Shown here: positions 7,421 through 16,928 of the stretch, piece after piece
Layout of the letters: each line of letters begins with the position of its first letter
Numbering within the stretch: the stretch's first letter is position 1
Assembly (NCBI RefSeq): GCF_000522985.1
Contig: NZ_CP007128.1
Coordinates: 3,146,220-3,210,219, forward strand
Origin: Gemmatirosa kalamazoonensis
GTDB lineage: Bacteria; Gemmatimonadota; Gemmatimonadetes; Gemmatimonadales; Gemmatimonadaceae
Direction: 5' to 3'
Length of the DNA: 64,000 nucleotides
Made by a program: the position numbers and the translations under genes
Notes under the pieces: model-generated
Told to the model about the DNA's origin: nothing
The model's input: the letters and a program-made list of their open reading frames with translations, nothing else
The model's database searches: none

Positions 7421-10400
7421 GTGGACAGCCCGCACGACCCGGACGCCGCGCGGATGGCTAGCCCGCCGCTCCGGAAGCCGCGCCCCGCGCATCTGCAGCT
7501 GGTCGGCGAGGTGCCGGTGGAGTCGCTGCAGGAGCTGATCGAGCGCGGGCACGCCGCCGAGCGCGAGGGGCAGCGCACGGAGGCGCGCGCATGCTACGAG
7601 CGCGCGCTCGTGCACGCGCGGGAGACGCGCGACGAGCCGCGGGTCACCGCCCTGCTGCGCTGGGTGGCGCGCACGTGGAGCGCCGAGGGGCGCTTCGACG
7701 AGGCCAATCGCGCGCTCGACGAGGCGCTCGCCGTCGCGGAGCGCATCGCCGACGACGGCGCCGCCGGCCACGCCGTCAACGGCAAGGCGGCGCTCTACTC
7801 GGCGCAGGGCGAGCTCGACGAGGCCGAGCGGCTGTACCTGCGCGCGCGCTCGCTCGCCCTCCAGGCGGGCGACTCGAAGCTCGCCGCGCTCACCGCGCAG
7901 AACCTCGGCGTCATCGCGTGCGTGCGTGGTGAGCTCGAGGAAGCCAGGCGCCACTACGAGCTCTGTCTCGCCGAGTACCGCACCCTCGGCCTCGCGCGCG
8001 ACGTCTGCGTCGCGCTGACGAACCTCGGCAAGCTGCACACGGCGCAGTCGGCGTGGGACGTCGCCGAGAAGTACTTCGACGAGGCGCTGCACATCTGCGA
8101 CGCCCTCGGCGAGGTCGCCGTGCGCGCGCAGCTCGACGTGAACCTCGCGGAGCTCGCGGTGGCGCGCTGCGACTGGGGGCGCGCGCAGGCCACGCTCGAC
8201 CACGCGATCGAGGCCGCGCAGCTCGCGGGCGACGCCGGATCGTTAGGCGAGGCGCACAAGCTGGCCGGCGTGGTGGCCCGCGAGACCGGGCAGCTCGCGG
8301 CCGCGGAGCGCCACTTCGTCGAGGCGGAGCGCGTCGCCGAGTCGCACGTCGACGCCGTGCTGCTCGCCGAGACGACGCACGAGCGCGCGGCGATGTACCG
8401 CCGGCAGGGGCGCAGCCGCGAGGCGCTGCAGTACCTGAACCGCGCCCACAAGCTGTTCACGCAGCTCCGCGCGCGTCGCCACCTCGCCGACATCGACGGC
8501 CGCCTCGACGAGCTCGAGTCGGAGTTCGAGACCGTGGCGCGCCGCTGGTCGGAGTCGATCGAGGCGAAGGACGAGTACACGCAGGGTCACTGCGTGCGCG
8601 TGGCCGACCTCGCGTGCCTCATCGCGGCGCGCGCGGGCTTCGGCGCGCGCGACCTCGTGTGGTTCCGCATCGGCGCGCTGCTGCACGACGTCGGGAAGCT
8701 CGTCATCCCGTCGGACGTGCTGAACAAGGCCGGGCGCCTGACGGAAGAGGAGTGGGCGCTCATGCGGCGCCACCCCGAGGCCGGCGTCGAGATGCTCGCC
8801 GGCATCGACTTCCCGTGGGACGTGCGGCCGATGATCGAGTCGCACCACGAGCGGTGGGACGGCACCGGCTACCCGAGGGCGGCCGCCGGCGAGGCGATCC
8901 CGCTCACGGCGCGCATGCTCGCCATTGCCGACGTGTACGACGCGCTCACCACGCACCGCAGCTACAAGCCGGCGCTGTCGCACGACGCGGCGGTGGAGCT
9001 CATGCGCCGCGACATCGGCTACGCGTTCGACCCGGCGCTGTTCTCGCTGTTCGAGGAGATCGTTAGGCACGGGCCGCCGGTCCCCGGCCAGTCGCCGCGC
9101 GTCGAGCCGCGTCTCACGGGGCGCCGTCCGCGGCGTGGCATCGAGGAGGACGCGCCGGCGTTCGCGCCGCAGCCGCCCGGCGCGCACCGGCCGACGGGTG
9201 GCCACGCCGCCGTCGAGACGGACGCGCTCGACGACCTCACCGGGCTGCCGCTGCGCAAGGCGTTCGGCGACACCGCGGCGCGGCTGCTCGATGCCGCGGG
9301 GCGCGCGTCCGCGCCGTCGGCGCTGCTCGTCATCGACGTCGACTACTTCAAGCTCGTCAACGACAGCTTCGGCCATCTGCAGGGCGACGACGTGCTGCGC
9401 ACCGTGGCCGACGCGCTGCGCGAGGGCGTGCGCGTGGGCGACGTCGTGGGGCGCTACGCCGGCGACGAGTTCGTCGTGCTGCTGCCGGAGTGCGATCCGG
9501 AGACCGCGCACACCGTCGCCGAGCGCCTGCGCCGCTCGGTGGAGCTGCGTCGCTGCCCGCGGCGCGACGAGCCGGGCGAGAGCGTCGGCGTCACGCTGTC
9601 GATCGGCCTGTCGTTCGCGCCGACGCACGGCGACAGCTTCGAGTCGCTGTTCGCGGCCGCCGACAGCGCGTTGTACGGCGCGAAGCGGCGCGGCCGCAAC
9701 GCGGTCACGCCGGCGGCGGGCGCGGGGGCGCGCGAGGCGGAGCTGCAGATCGAGCGGTTCGCCGGCCGGCGCGAGGAGCGGCAGCGCGTCGAGCGGCTGT
9801 TCACGACGAGCGCGGCGGGCGATCCGCGCGTGCTCGCCGTCGTCGGCGAGGCCGGCGTCGGCAAGTCGACGCTCGTCCGCCAGCTCGGCCCGTCGGCCCG
9901 CGTGCGCAGCGGCGCGCTCGTCGGCGCGGCGTGCCTCGAGGCCGACGTCAGGCCGCCGTACGGCCCGTGGGCCGACGTGATCGCGGCGCTGCACGCGTTA
10001 GGCGCCGTGGCCCCGCGCGCGTGGCGCGAGCTGCCGCGCCTCGTGCCCGCGCTCCGCCATCCCGCCGCGCCGCTGCAGACGGCGGAAGGCAGCCGCTACG
10101 CGCTGCTCGAGGAGATCAGCGACTACCTGCGCGCGGCGAGCGCCGAGCGGCCCCTCGTGCTCGTGCTCGACGACATGCAGTGGGCCGACGGACCGACGTG
10201 GGACGCGCTGGAGTTCGTCGTCTCGCGGCTCGAGTCGGAGCGGCTGCTCATCTGCCTCACGGTCCGCGTCGAGGACCTGCGCGGCGAGGGCGCGGACCGC
10301 CGCCGCCGGCTCTCGCGCCAGCCGCGCTACGAGGAGCTCGCGCTGCGGCGCCTGTCGCGCGAGGAGGTCGCGCAGTGGCTCGACGTCGTGTTCGAGGGGA

Positions 10401-12307
10401 AGCTCGTCGGCGACGATCTGCTCGCGCACCTCGCGGACACGGCCGAGGGGAACCCGCTGTTCACGAGTCAGATGCTCCGCACACTGCTCGAGGAGGACGC
10501 AGTGCGGCGCGTGGGCGACCGGTGGCAGTTCGAGTCGCGCACCGCCACGGCGATCCCGGTCGCCGTCGAGGACCTCCTCACGCGCCGCCTCGATCGCCTC
10601 TCCGACGACGCGCGCCGCATCCTCACCGTGGCGGCCGTGATCGGCCGCGAGTTCGACGCCGAGGTGCTCGTCGAAGCGACCGAGGGGACCGAGGACGCGG
10701 TGCTCGACGCGCTCGACGCGGGGATGGAAGCGGCGGTGCTGAAGCAGGCGGGGACGCACGACGGCACGCGCTACGGCTTCGCGCACGCGCTGCTCGTCGA
10801 CGCGCTGCGACGCGGCGTGAACCCGCTGCGGCTGCGGCGCACGCACGAGCGTGTGGCGCGCGTGCTCGCCGACCGCAACCCGGACGCGGTGAGCGAGATC
10901 GCCTTGCACTACGACCGCGCGGGCTGCGCCGAGCCGGCGTTCCACGCGGCGATGGCGGCCGGCGCGCGCGCCGCGGCGGTGTACGCGCACGAGCAGGCGG
11001 CGGTGTTCTTCGAGCTCGCGGCGAAGCACGCGCCGGCGCCCGCCGACGCCGCGGCCGCGGAGTGGGAGCAGGCGCGCCTCGCCGATTCGCGCGCCCGCTA
11101 CGCCGAGGTGGAGACGCGCTGCGCGCGCCTGGCCACGGAGCTCGTCGAGGGCGCCGCGGACGCGGGGCTGCTGCGCCCCGCGCGTCGCCTGCGCGAGAAC
11201 GCGCGGCTGCTGCGCGGCGACGACGCGGCGGGGGTGCGCGGCCGCGCCGAGACGCTGCTCGCCGACGCCGAATCGGCGGGCGACGAGGTGGAGACGGTGG
11301 AGCTGCTCGGCCTCCTGTCGCAGTCGTACAGCCGCGTCGGCGACGCCGAGGCGGCCGAGCGCGTCGCGGCGGAGGGCGTGCGCGTCGCCGAATCGTTAGG
11401 CAAGCAGCGGCTGCTCGCGCAGCTCGTCATGCGCCTCGGCACCGCGCAGATCACGCACCGCCCGAGCGACGCGGTGCGGCACTTCCGCCGCGCGCTGGAG
11501 ATCTACGCCGCGCTCGACGACGTGCGCGGGCAGCTGCGCTGTCACATCAACACCGGCGTCGCGAACGACCGCGCCGAGAACCAGCCCGCGGCGGAGACGT
11601 CGTACGCGGCGGCGCTCGAGCTCGCGCGCCGCGTGAAGGCCCCCGACATGGCCGGCGGCGCGTCGCTCAACCTCGGCGTGCTCCTCATGAAGACCGGCCG
11701 CTACGAGCGCGCGGCGGCATGCTTCGACGAGGCGCTGCGCCACTTCACCGCGATCGAGAACGAGCCGCTGCGCCTCGCCGCGATCTACAACCAGGCGAAC
11801 CTTTCGCGCGAGCGCGGCGACACGGTGGCCGCCGTGCCGCTCTACGAGCGCGCGGCATCGCTCGCCGCGGCGATGGGGCAGCTCGACGTGCACGCCGGCG
11901 CGCTCTCCGGGCTCGCGCTCACGCAGCTGGAGCTCGGCGCGCGTGCGTCGGCCGAGGCGCGCTGCGGCGAGGTCGCGGCGCTGCTCGCGTCGCGCGACGG
12001 GTGGTGGTTCCAGGGCGCGGAGCTGTACGAGGCGCTGCAGGTGCGCCTCACCGCGGAGCGCGAGCCCGAGGCCGCGTTCGCGCGGCTGTCGAAGGCGGTG
12101 GAGCGCGCCGCGGCGCTCGACGGCTACGCCGCGGCGTGGCTGCTCGCGACGTGCGCGCGTCCGCTCGTCGCCGCCGGCCCCGCGATGCGCGCCGCGCTCG
12201 AGCCGCTCGCGCAGCGCCACCTCGTGCGCGTGCGCGCCCGCGGCTACGCGCCGCTGCTCGAGCGCTTCGCCGGCGCCGAGCTGCTGACCGTCAGCGCCGC
12301 GGAGTAG
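7421..12307 (+). CDS. Giant TPR / HD-GYP / GGDEF / ATPase signalling protein
   Basis: A 1628-residue multidomain protein. Order: N-terminal TPR helices (about 30-370); an HD-GYP phosphodiesterase domain (about 380-550) with HDVGK near 421, then a GYP-type loop (ESHHERWDGTGYP); a GGDEF domain (about 610-770) whose signature is AGDEF near 680; a STAND/AAA-like ATPase with Walker A GEAGVGKST near 810 and Walker B LVLVLDDMQWAD near 914; and a long C-terminal TPR array (about 1180-1620). It could both make and break cyclic di-GMP under control of an ATP-driven TPR scaffold. GTG 7421 gives the longest form; ATG 7454 is an alternative. No transmembrane segment or DNA-binding domain is seen, so it is probably cytoplasmic. 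Confidence 0.88.
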   Translation: MDSPHDPDAARMASPPLRKPRPAHLQLVGEVPVESLQELIERGHAAEREGQRTEARACYERALVHARETRDEPRVTALLRWVARTWSAEGRFDEANRALDEALAVAERIADDGAAGHAVNGKAALYSAQGELDEAERLYLRARSLALQAGDSKLAALTAQNLGVIACVRGELEEARRHYELCLAEYRTLGLARDVCVALTNLGKLHTAQSAWDVAEKYFDEALHICDALGEVAVRAQLDVNLAELAVARCDWGRAQATLDHAIEAAQLAGDAGSLGEAHKLAGVVARETGQLAAAERHFVEAERVAESHVDAVLLAETTHERAAMYRRQGRSREALQYLNRAHKLFTQLRARRHLADIDGRLDELESEFETVARRWSESIEAKDEYTQGHCVRVADLACLIAARAGFGARDLVWFRIGALLHDVGKLVIPSDVLNKAGRLTEEEWALMRRHPEAGVEMLAGIDFPWDVRPMIESHHERWDGTGYPRAAAGEAIPLTARMLAIADVYDALTTHRSYKPALSHDAAVELMRRDIGYAFDPALFSLFEEIVRHGPPVPGQSPRVEPRLTGRRPRRGIEEDAPAFAPQPPGAHRPTGGHAAVETDALDDLTGLPLRKAFGDTAARLLDAAGRASAPSALLVIDVDYFKLVNDSFGHLQGDDVLRTVADALREGVRVGDVVGRYAGDEFVVLLPECDPETAHTVAERLRRSVELRRCPRRDEPGESVGVTLSIGLSFAPTHGDSFESLFAAADSALYGAKRRGRNAVTPAAGAGAREAELQIERFAGRREERQRVERLFTTSAAGDPRVLAVVGEAGVGKSTLVRQLGPSARVRSGALVGAACLEADVRPPYGPWADVIAALHALGAVAPRAWRELPRLVPALRHPAAPLQTAEGSRYALLEEISDYLRAASAERPLVLVLDDMQWADGPTWDALEFVVSRLESERLLICLTVRVEDLRGEGADRRRRLSRQPRYEELALRRLSREEVAQWLDVVFEGKLVGDDLLAHLADTAEGNPLFTSQMLRTLLEEDAVRRVGDRWQFESRTATAIPVAVEDLLTRRLDRLSDDARRILTVAAVIGREFDAEVLVEATEGTEDAVLDALDAGMEAAVLKQAGTHDGTRYGFAHALLVDALRRGVNPLRLRRTHERVARVLADRNPDAVSEIALHYDRAGCAEPAFHAAMAAGARAAAVYAHEQAAVFFELAAKHAPAPADAAAAEWEQARLADSRARYAEVETRCARLATELVEGAADAGLLRPARRLRENARLLRGDDAAGVRGRAETLLADAESAGDEVETVELLGLLSQSYSRVGDAEAAERVAAEGVRVAESLGKQRLLAQLVMRLGTAQITHRPSDAVRHFRRALEIYAALDDVRGQLRCHINTGVANDRAENQPAAETSYAAALELARRVKAPDMAGGASLNLGVLLMKTGRYERAAACFDEALRHFTAIENEPLRLAAIYNQANLSRERGDTVAAVPLYERAASLAAAMGQLDVHAGALSGLALTQLELGARASAEARCGEVAALLASRDGWWFQGAELYEALQVRLTAEREPEAAFARLSKAVERAAALDGYAAAWLLATCARPLVAAGPAMRAALEPLAQRHLVRVRARGYAPLLERFAGAELLTVSAAE

Positions 12308-12479
12308 CGCTCGGCGGCGAGTCGGGCGGCGTCGGCGTGCCGCGCACGACGATGCGCCAGATCAGCACGAACACCGCCACCGTGAGCAGCACGTGGATCC
12401 ACCCGCCGGCGGCGAGCGCGAACGTGCCCACGGCCCACAGCACGAGCAGGACGAGGGCGGCGACGGTCCAGAGATCCAT
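12291..12479 (-). CDS. Lmo0937-family small membrane protein
   Basis: A 62-residue protein from ATG at 12479. It begins MDLWTVAALVLLVLWAVGTF and continues with GGWIHVLLTVAVFVLIWRIV, the two hydrophobic segments and central Gly-Ile-His pattern of the Lmo0937-type small membrane family. The C-terminus is Pro/Ser-rich. It converges on the giant signalling gene and overlaps its 3' end by 17 bases. The function of this family is unknown. Confidence 0.75.
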   Translation of the reverse strand: MDLWTVAALVLLVLWAVGTFALAAGGWIHVLLTVAVFVLIWRIVVRGTPTPPDSPPSATPRR

Positions 12480-12587
12480 GGGCGCGAGCGGGGCGCGAGA
12501 GGACGGAGAGAGTCGGCGGCGCCTCGCGTCGTACCCGTGGCGCCCCCCGGGTGGCTCCGGGTAACTTACCACGTGCCCGCCGAGGAT

Positions 12588-12615
12588 GCGCCCCGCGCCC
12601 ACCCGCGCGGGGCGC
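12588..12615. promoter_or_regulatory. Leader hairpin upstream of the pterin operon
   Basis: An 11-bp perfect stem (GCGCCCCGCGC at 12588-12598, complement at 12605-12615) with a 6-base loop. It lies 32 bases before the ATG of the PTPS-like gene and has no T-tract. It may be a leader structure affecting expression of the operon. No riboswitch class could be recognised. Confidence 0.4.
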
Positions 12616-12647
12616 GTCGCGTTCGGCCTGGACGGAATAGGCTGCCG

Positions 12648-13061
12648 ATGCCCCACGTCACCGTAACGAGGCGGATGCGCTTCAACGCCGCGCACCGCGT
12701 GCACAACCCCGAGCTCTCCGACGAGGAGAACCGGCGACTGTTCGGCAAGTGCAACAACCCGAACTGGCACGGGCACAACTACGTGCTCGAGGTGTCGGTC
12801 GCCGGCGAGGTCGATCCGCGCACCGGCTACGTCATGGACCTCGGCGCGTTGCGCGACGTGGTCGAGCGCGAGGTGATCGAGCGGGCCGACCACCGGAACA
12901 TGAACATCGACGTCGACTTCATGCGCGGCGTCATCCCGACGGCGGAGAACATCGTCGTCCAGTGCTGGCGCGTGATCGAGTCCCACGTCGCGCCGGCGCG
13001 GCTCACGAGGCTGCGGTTGTGGGAGACGGAGAACAACTATGTCGAGTACGAAGGACGGTAG
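12648..13061 (+). CDS. 6-pyruvoyltetrahydropterin synthase / QueD-like protein
   Basis: A 137-residue T-fold enzyme that converts dihydroneopterin triphosphate. Zinc ligands are the histidine of FNAAHRVHN (about 17) and the two of HGHNY. The catalytic Cys lies in [14 protein letters not shown] and the Asp-His pair in ADHRNMN. The CNNPN-HGHNY loop resembles eukaryotic-type PTPS more than typical QueD. Neighbours support pterin rather than queuosine synthesis: folE overlaps its end by 23 bases and a sepiapterin-reductase-like SDR follows. QueD activity cannot be excluded. ATG 12648 is chosen because the conserved domain begins there; the frame is open further upstream. Confidence 0.82.
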   Translation: MPHVTVTRRMRFNAAHRVHNPELSDEENRRLFGKCNNPNWHGHNYVLEVSVAGEVDPRTGYVMDLGALRDVVEREVIERADHRNMNIDVDFMRGVIPTAENIVVQCWRVIESHVAPARLTRLRLWETENNYVEYEGR

Positions 13062-13674
13062 CATCGCGCTGTTCGCGTCGGACACCGTCGCGGCGGGCGA
13101 GGCGTGCGCGAACATGGCCGCGGTCGTGCGGCGTCAGCTCGAGCTGCTCGGCGAGGACCCCGAGCGCGACGGGCTGCTGAAGACGCCGGAGCGCGTGGCG
13201 AAGTCGCTCACCTGGCTCACGCGCGGCTACTCGCTCAACGTGCACGACGCCATCGGCGACGCGCTGTTCGAGGTGGACAGCGAGAGCATGGTGATGGTGC
13301 GCGACATCGAGCTGTACTCGCTGTGCGAGCACCACATGCTGCCGTTCTTCGGCAAGGCGCACATCGCCTACCTGCCCAACGGCAAGGTGGTCGGCCTCTC
13401 CAAGCTCGCTCGCGTCGTCGAGGTGTTCTCGCGCCGGCTGCAGGTGCAGGAGCGGCTCACCGAGGAGATCGCCGACGCGCTCGAGGACGTGCTGCGCCCG
13501 GCCGGCGTCGGCGTGGTGATCGAGGCGGTGCACCTGTGCATGATGATGCGCGGCGTGGAGAAGCAGAACTCGCAGACGATCACGAGCGCGCTCCGCGGCG
13601 CGTTCCGCGACGACGGGCGCACGCGCGACGAGTTCCTGCGCCTCGCGCACAACGGCGGATCCTACCACCGGTGA
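13039..13674 (+). CDS. folE: GTP cyclohydrolase I
   Basis: A 211-residue enzyme catalysing GTP to 7,8-dihydroneopterin triphosphate, the entry step to folate and tetrahydropterins. The zinc and active-site motifs are clear: [40 protein letters not shown], and [17 protein letters not shown] with the second zinc Cys. It starts inside the PTPS-like gene (23-base overlap) and its stop overlaps the GTG of the SDR gene. The three therefore form a tight operon consistent with supply and conversion of dihydroneopterin triphosphate. Confidence 0.95.
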   Translation: MSSTKDGSIALFASDTVAAGEACANMAAVVRRQLELLGEDPERDGLLKTPERVAKSLTWLTRGYSLNVHDAIGDALFEVDSESMVMVRDIELYSLCEHHMLPFFGKAHIAYLPNGKVVGLSKLARVVEVFSRRLQVQERLTEEIADALEDVLRPAGVGVVIEAVHLCMMMRGVEKQNSQTITSALRGAFRDDGRTRDEFLRLAHNGGSYHR

Positions 13675-14399
13675 GCGGCGCGCTCGCCGGACGCTCGGCC
13701 GTCGTCACCGGCGCGTCGCGCGGCATCGGACGCGCGGTGGCGCAGTCGCTCGCCGCGGCCGGCGCGCGCGTCGCGCTCGTCGCGCGGAGCGAGGCGCGGC
13801 TCGCGGTGCTCGCCGACGAGCTCGCGCGGCACGGCGAAGCGCCGCTCGTGCTGCCGTGCGACGTGCACGACGCGGTGCAGGTGCGCGCGACCGCGGAGCG
13901 TGCGGCGGCCGCGTTCGGCGGCGTACCGGACGTGCTCGTGAACGCGGCGGGCGTGTTCGCGCTCGCGCCGATCGACGCGACGGATCCCGACGACTTCGCG
14001 CGTGCGGTCGACGCGAACCTCGTGGGGCCGTTCCGCATGCTGCACGCGTTCGTCGGCGGCATGCGCGCTCGGGGGACCGGCCACGTCGTGACGATCGGCT
14101 CCATCGCCGACCATGCGACGTTCCCGGAGAACGGCGCATACGCGGCGAGCAAGTTCGGGCTGCGCGGGCTGCACGAAGTGTTGCGCGCCGAGCTGCGCGG
14201 CACCGGCGTGCGCGCGACGCTCGTCTCGCCCGGCCCCGTGGACACGGCCCTGTGGGACGCGATCGACCCCGACGCGCGCCCCGGCTTCACGCCGCGCGCG
14301 AAGATGCTGCGCGCCGCCGACGTCGCCGACGCCGTGTTGTACGCGGTGACGGCGCCGCCTAACGTGAACGTGGATCTCGTCAGACTGACACCGACGTAG
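13671..14399 (+). CDS. Short-chain dehydrogenase, sepiapterin-reductase-like by context
   Basis: A 242-residue classical SDR from GTG 13671 (GTGA overlap with folE). The NAD(P)-binding motif GASRGIG lies near the N-terminus. NAAGVF, the catalytic Ser in IGSIAD and the YAASK Tyr-Lys pair follow in order. Sequence alone supports only an SDR; 3-oxoacyl-ACP-reductase-like proteins look similar. Coupling to folE and a PTPS-like gene suggests it reduces a pterin side chain, as sepiapterin reductase does in tetrahydrobiopterin synthesis. This is inference from the operon. Confidence 0.8.
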   Translation: MSGALAGRSAVVTGASRGIGRAVAQSLAAAGARVALVARSEARLAVLADELARHGEAPLVLPCDVHDAVQVRATAERAAAAFGGVPDVLVNAAGVFALAPIDATDPDDFARAVDANLVGPFRMLHAFVGGMRARGTGHVVTIGSIADHATFPENGAYAASKFGLRGLHEVLRAELRGTGVRATLVSPGPVDTALWDAIDPDARPGFTPRAKMLRAADVADAVLYAVTAPPNVNVDLVRLTPT

Positions 14400-14400
14400 C

Positions 14401-14453
14401 CGCGTGGCTGCGTAGCTGCGTGACGGCGCTACGCAGCCACGCAGTCACGCAGA
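14401..14453. repeat. Inverted array of an 8-bp GCGTGGCT-like word (family C, copy 1)
   Basis: Immediately after the SDR stop, three related words (GCGTGGCT, GCGTAGCT, GCGTGACG) are followed by their complements (ACGCAGCC, ACGCAGTC, ACGCAG), giving a hairpin of about 23 bp arms with a short loop. It ends in CTCTCTC directly before the ATG of the next gene. It probably ends or processes the pterin-operon transcript. Confidence 0.85.
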
Positions 14454-14461
14454 ACTCTCTC

Positions 14462-15106
14462 ATGTTCGTCGAGCTGATCGACCTGCTCCGCTGCCCGCGC
14501 CCGCACGAGGACACGTGGCTCGTCGCCGCCGCCGAGGAGACGGTGGGCCGGCACATCGTGCGCGGCACGCTCGGCTGCCCGCTGTGCGAGGCTGAGTATC
14601 CCGTCGTCGATGCGGTCGCCGACTTCGGTGAGGCGCAAGTCGCCGGCTCGGCGGCCGATGCGATCACCGCCGACGACACCATGCGCGCTGCGGCGCTGTT
14701 GGGCCTCGATGCGCCCGGCACGACGGTGGTGCTGGGCGGCGCGTGGCAGGCCGTCGCCGCGCCGCTCGCCGAGCTCGCGGGAACGCGCGTGCTGCTCCTC
14801 GACCCCGTGCACGCCGAGCCGCTGCGCGAGGAGGTCTCGGCGCTGCGCGGCGGCGGCGGGCTCCCGGTCGCCGCGAACGCGCTGCGCGGCGTGGCGCTCG
14901 ACGCCTACACGGCCGACGAGCCGCGCGTCGCCGCCGCCGTGCGCGCGCTCGCGCCGCGTGGCCGCCTGGTCGCTCCCGCCGACGTGCCCGTGCCGGCGGG
15001 GCTGACGGAGCTCGCGCGCGACGCGCGGCACTGGGTGGCCGAGCGCGATGCGTCCTCGGAGTCGCGACCGATCGCGCTCAGTCGGCCGCGTAGATCCGAT
15101 CGATGA
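14462..15106 (+). CDS. Trm112-like protein
   Basis: A 214-residue protein from ATG 14462. The N-terminus (ELIDLLRCPRPHE, later LGCPLCEAEYPVVDAVADF) matches a Trm112-type zinc-binding fold with a Cys and CPLC motif. The remainder (about 75-214) resembles a Rossmann-like but motif-poor region; it is not a recognisable complete methyltransferase. Trm112 proteins activate methyltransferases, and a fused partial partner is possible. The gene converges on the acyl-CoA synthetase gene and the two overlap by 29 bases at their 3' ends. Confidence 0.65.
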   Translation: MFVELIDLLRCPRPHEDTWLVAAAEETVGRHIVRGTLGCPLCEAEYPVVDAVADFGEAQVAGSAADAITADDTMRAAALLGLDAPGTTVVLGGAWQAVAAPLAELAGTRVLLLDPVHAEPLREEVSALRGGGGLPVAANALRGVALDAYTADEPRVAAAVRALAPRGRLVAPADVPVPAGLTELARDARHWVAERDASSESRPIALSRPRRSDR

Positions 15107-16922
15107 CGTCCTTGTACTGCTGATCGACGACGCGGCGCCGCACGCTCAGCTTCGGCGTCAGCTCGCGCTCGATCGTGAACTCGCGGTCGAGCAGCGCGAT
15201 CTTCTTCGGCGTCTCGAACGGCGCGAGCCCGCCCAGCGTGGCGCGCACCTCGGCGTCCATCTTCTCGCGCACCGGCGCGAGCGCGACGAGCTCCGTGCGC
15301 GTCGCCCACGACAGCCCGGCCTCGCGCGCCCAGCGCTCCAGCGTCTCCCACTCGGGCACGACGAGCAGGATCGGGTACTTGCGTCGGTCGGCGATGAGCA
15401 CCGCGTGCGCGACGAACTTGCACGTCTTCGCCGCGTTCTCGATCGGCTGCGGGGCGATGTTCTTGCCGCCCGCGGTGATCACGATGTCCTTCTTGCGGTC
15501 GGTGATGCGGAGGAAGCCGTCCTCCAGCGCGCCGACGTCGCCCGTGTGCAGCCACCCGTCCGCGTCGACCGCTTCCGCCGTCGCGCCGGGCTTGTTGAAG
15601 TAGCCCTTCATCACGTGCGGGCCGCGCGTGAGGATCTCGCCGTCGGCCGCGATCGCCACCTCCACGCCGTCGATCGGCCGCCCCACGGTGCCGATGCGGA
15701 AGCCGTCGGGCGTGTTCACCGCGATCACCGGCGACGACTCCGTGAGGCCGTAGCCCTCGAGAATCGTGATGCCGGCGGCGAAGAAGAACTTGTTGATCTC
15801 CGGCGACAGCGGCGCGCCGCCGCTCACGAAGTAGCGCAGCCGTCCGCCGGTGCGCTCCTTCAGCTTCGAGAACACGAGCTTCTGCGCGAGCGCGTACTGC
15901 GTGGCGAGCAGCCCGGCCGGCGTGCGGCCGGCGAGCCGCTCGTCGGCCCACCGGTTCGCGACCGCGCGCGCCCATCGGAAGATGCGCCACTTCACCGCGC
16001 CGCCGCCCTGCGCGTTCTCGAGCACGCGCGCGTACATCTTCTCGTACAGCCGTGGGACGGACATCGCCATCGTCGGCCGCACCGACTGCAGCGCGGCCCC
16101 CACGTCGTCGAGCGACGCGACGTAGGCGATCGACGTGCCGCACGAGAAGAACATGTAGTCGCCCATCCGCTCGAACACGTGCGACAGCGGCAGGAAGCTG
16201 AGCGCGACGTCCGACGACGCGAACGGCACGGCACGCCGCGCGGCCATCACGTTCGAGTGGAAGTTGTCGTGCGTCAGCATCACGCCCTTCGGCTCGCCCG
16301 TCGTGCCCGACGTGTAGATGATCGTCGCGAGGTCGTCGGGCTGCACCGCGTCGGCGACGCGCCGATACTCCGCCGCGCGCTCCGGCGTGTCCAGCGCGGT
16401 GCCGCGCGCCTCGAGCTCGGCGAGCGTACCGTCGCAGCCGTCGCCCGCCGTCGCGTCGATGCCGATGACGTGGCGCAGGGCGGGGCACTGCGCGCGCACC
16501 GCGGCGAGCTTCTGCGCCTGCGCGGCGGTGGACACGAACGCGAGCACGGCCCCTGAGTCGACGAACAGGTAGGGCAGCTGCTCGGCCGGGAGCGTCGGGT
16601 ACACGGGCACGTCGGTGACGCCGATCGTGAGGCACGCGTAGTCGGCGATCGCCCACTCGGGACGGTTCTCCGACAGGATCGCCACGCGGTCGCCGGGCTT
16701 CACGCCGAGGTCGAGCAGCGCGAGCGCGAGCCGGCGGACGCGCTGCTCCACCGTGCGATGCGAGATCGGCACCCACGCGCCCTCGACCTGGTGCTGCAGC
16801 GCGTCGGCGCGGTCGTGGTCGCGCACCGCGTCGAAGAACATGCGCGTGAGCGTCCCCGGCTCGGGGCGCGGGCCGCCGCGGGCGACGGCGGCGGACATGG
16901 TGCGGGGAGCCTCGGTGAGCAT
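15078..16922 (-). CDS. Long-chain fatty acid--CoA ligase
   Basis: An AMP-forming acyl-CoA synthetase of 614 residues (an internal ATG at 16898 would give 606). The ATP-binding P-loop motif reads YTSGTTGEPKGV. The later conserved region includes GYGLTESSPVIAVN, the A8-type loop GWLHTGDVGALEDGFLRI and TDRKKDIVITAGGKNIAPQ. The length and the NIAPQPIEN motif fit the long-chain (FAA1/FadD15-like) group, which activates fatty acids for beta-oxidation or lipid synthesis. It is the last gene of a minus-strand operon (TPR, ParA, lipoprotein, ligase) and starts 6 bases after the preceding stop. Confidence 0.9.
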   Translation of the reverse strand: MLTEAPRTMSAAVARGGPRPEPGTLTRMFFDAVRDHDRADALQHQVEGAWVPISHRTVEQRVRRLALALLDLGVKPGDRVAILSENRPEWAIADYACLTIGVTDVPVYPTLPAEQLPYLFVDSGAVLAFVSTAAQAQKLAAVRAQCPALRHVIGIDATAGDGCDGTLAELEARGTALDTPERAAEYRRVADAVQPDDLATIIYTSGTTGEPKGVMLTHDNFHSNVMAARRAVPFASSDVALSFLPLSHVFERMGDYMFFSCGTSIAYVASLDDVGAALQSVRPTMAMSVPRLYEKMYARVLENAQGGGAVKWRIFRWARAVANRWADERLAGRTPAGLLATQYALAQKLVFSKLKERTGGRLRYFVSGGAPLSPEINKFFFAAGITILEGYGLTESSPVIAVNTPDGFRIGTVGRPIDGVEVAIAADGEILTRGPHVMKGYFNKPGATAEAVDADGWLHTGDVGALEDGFLRITDRKKDIVITAGGKNIAPQPIENAAKTCKFVAHAVLIADRRKYPILLVVPEWETLERWAREAGLSWATRTELVALAPVREKMDAEVRATLGGLAPFETPKKIALLDREFTIERELTPKLSVRRRVVDQQYKDVIDRIYAAD

Positions 16923-16928
16923 GGGTGC

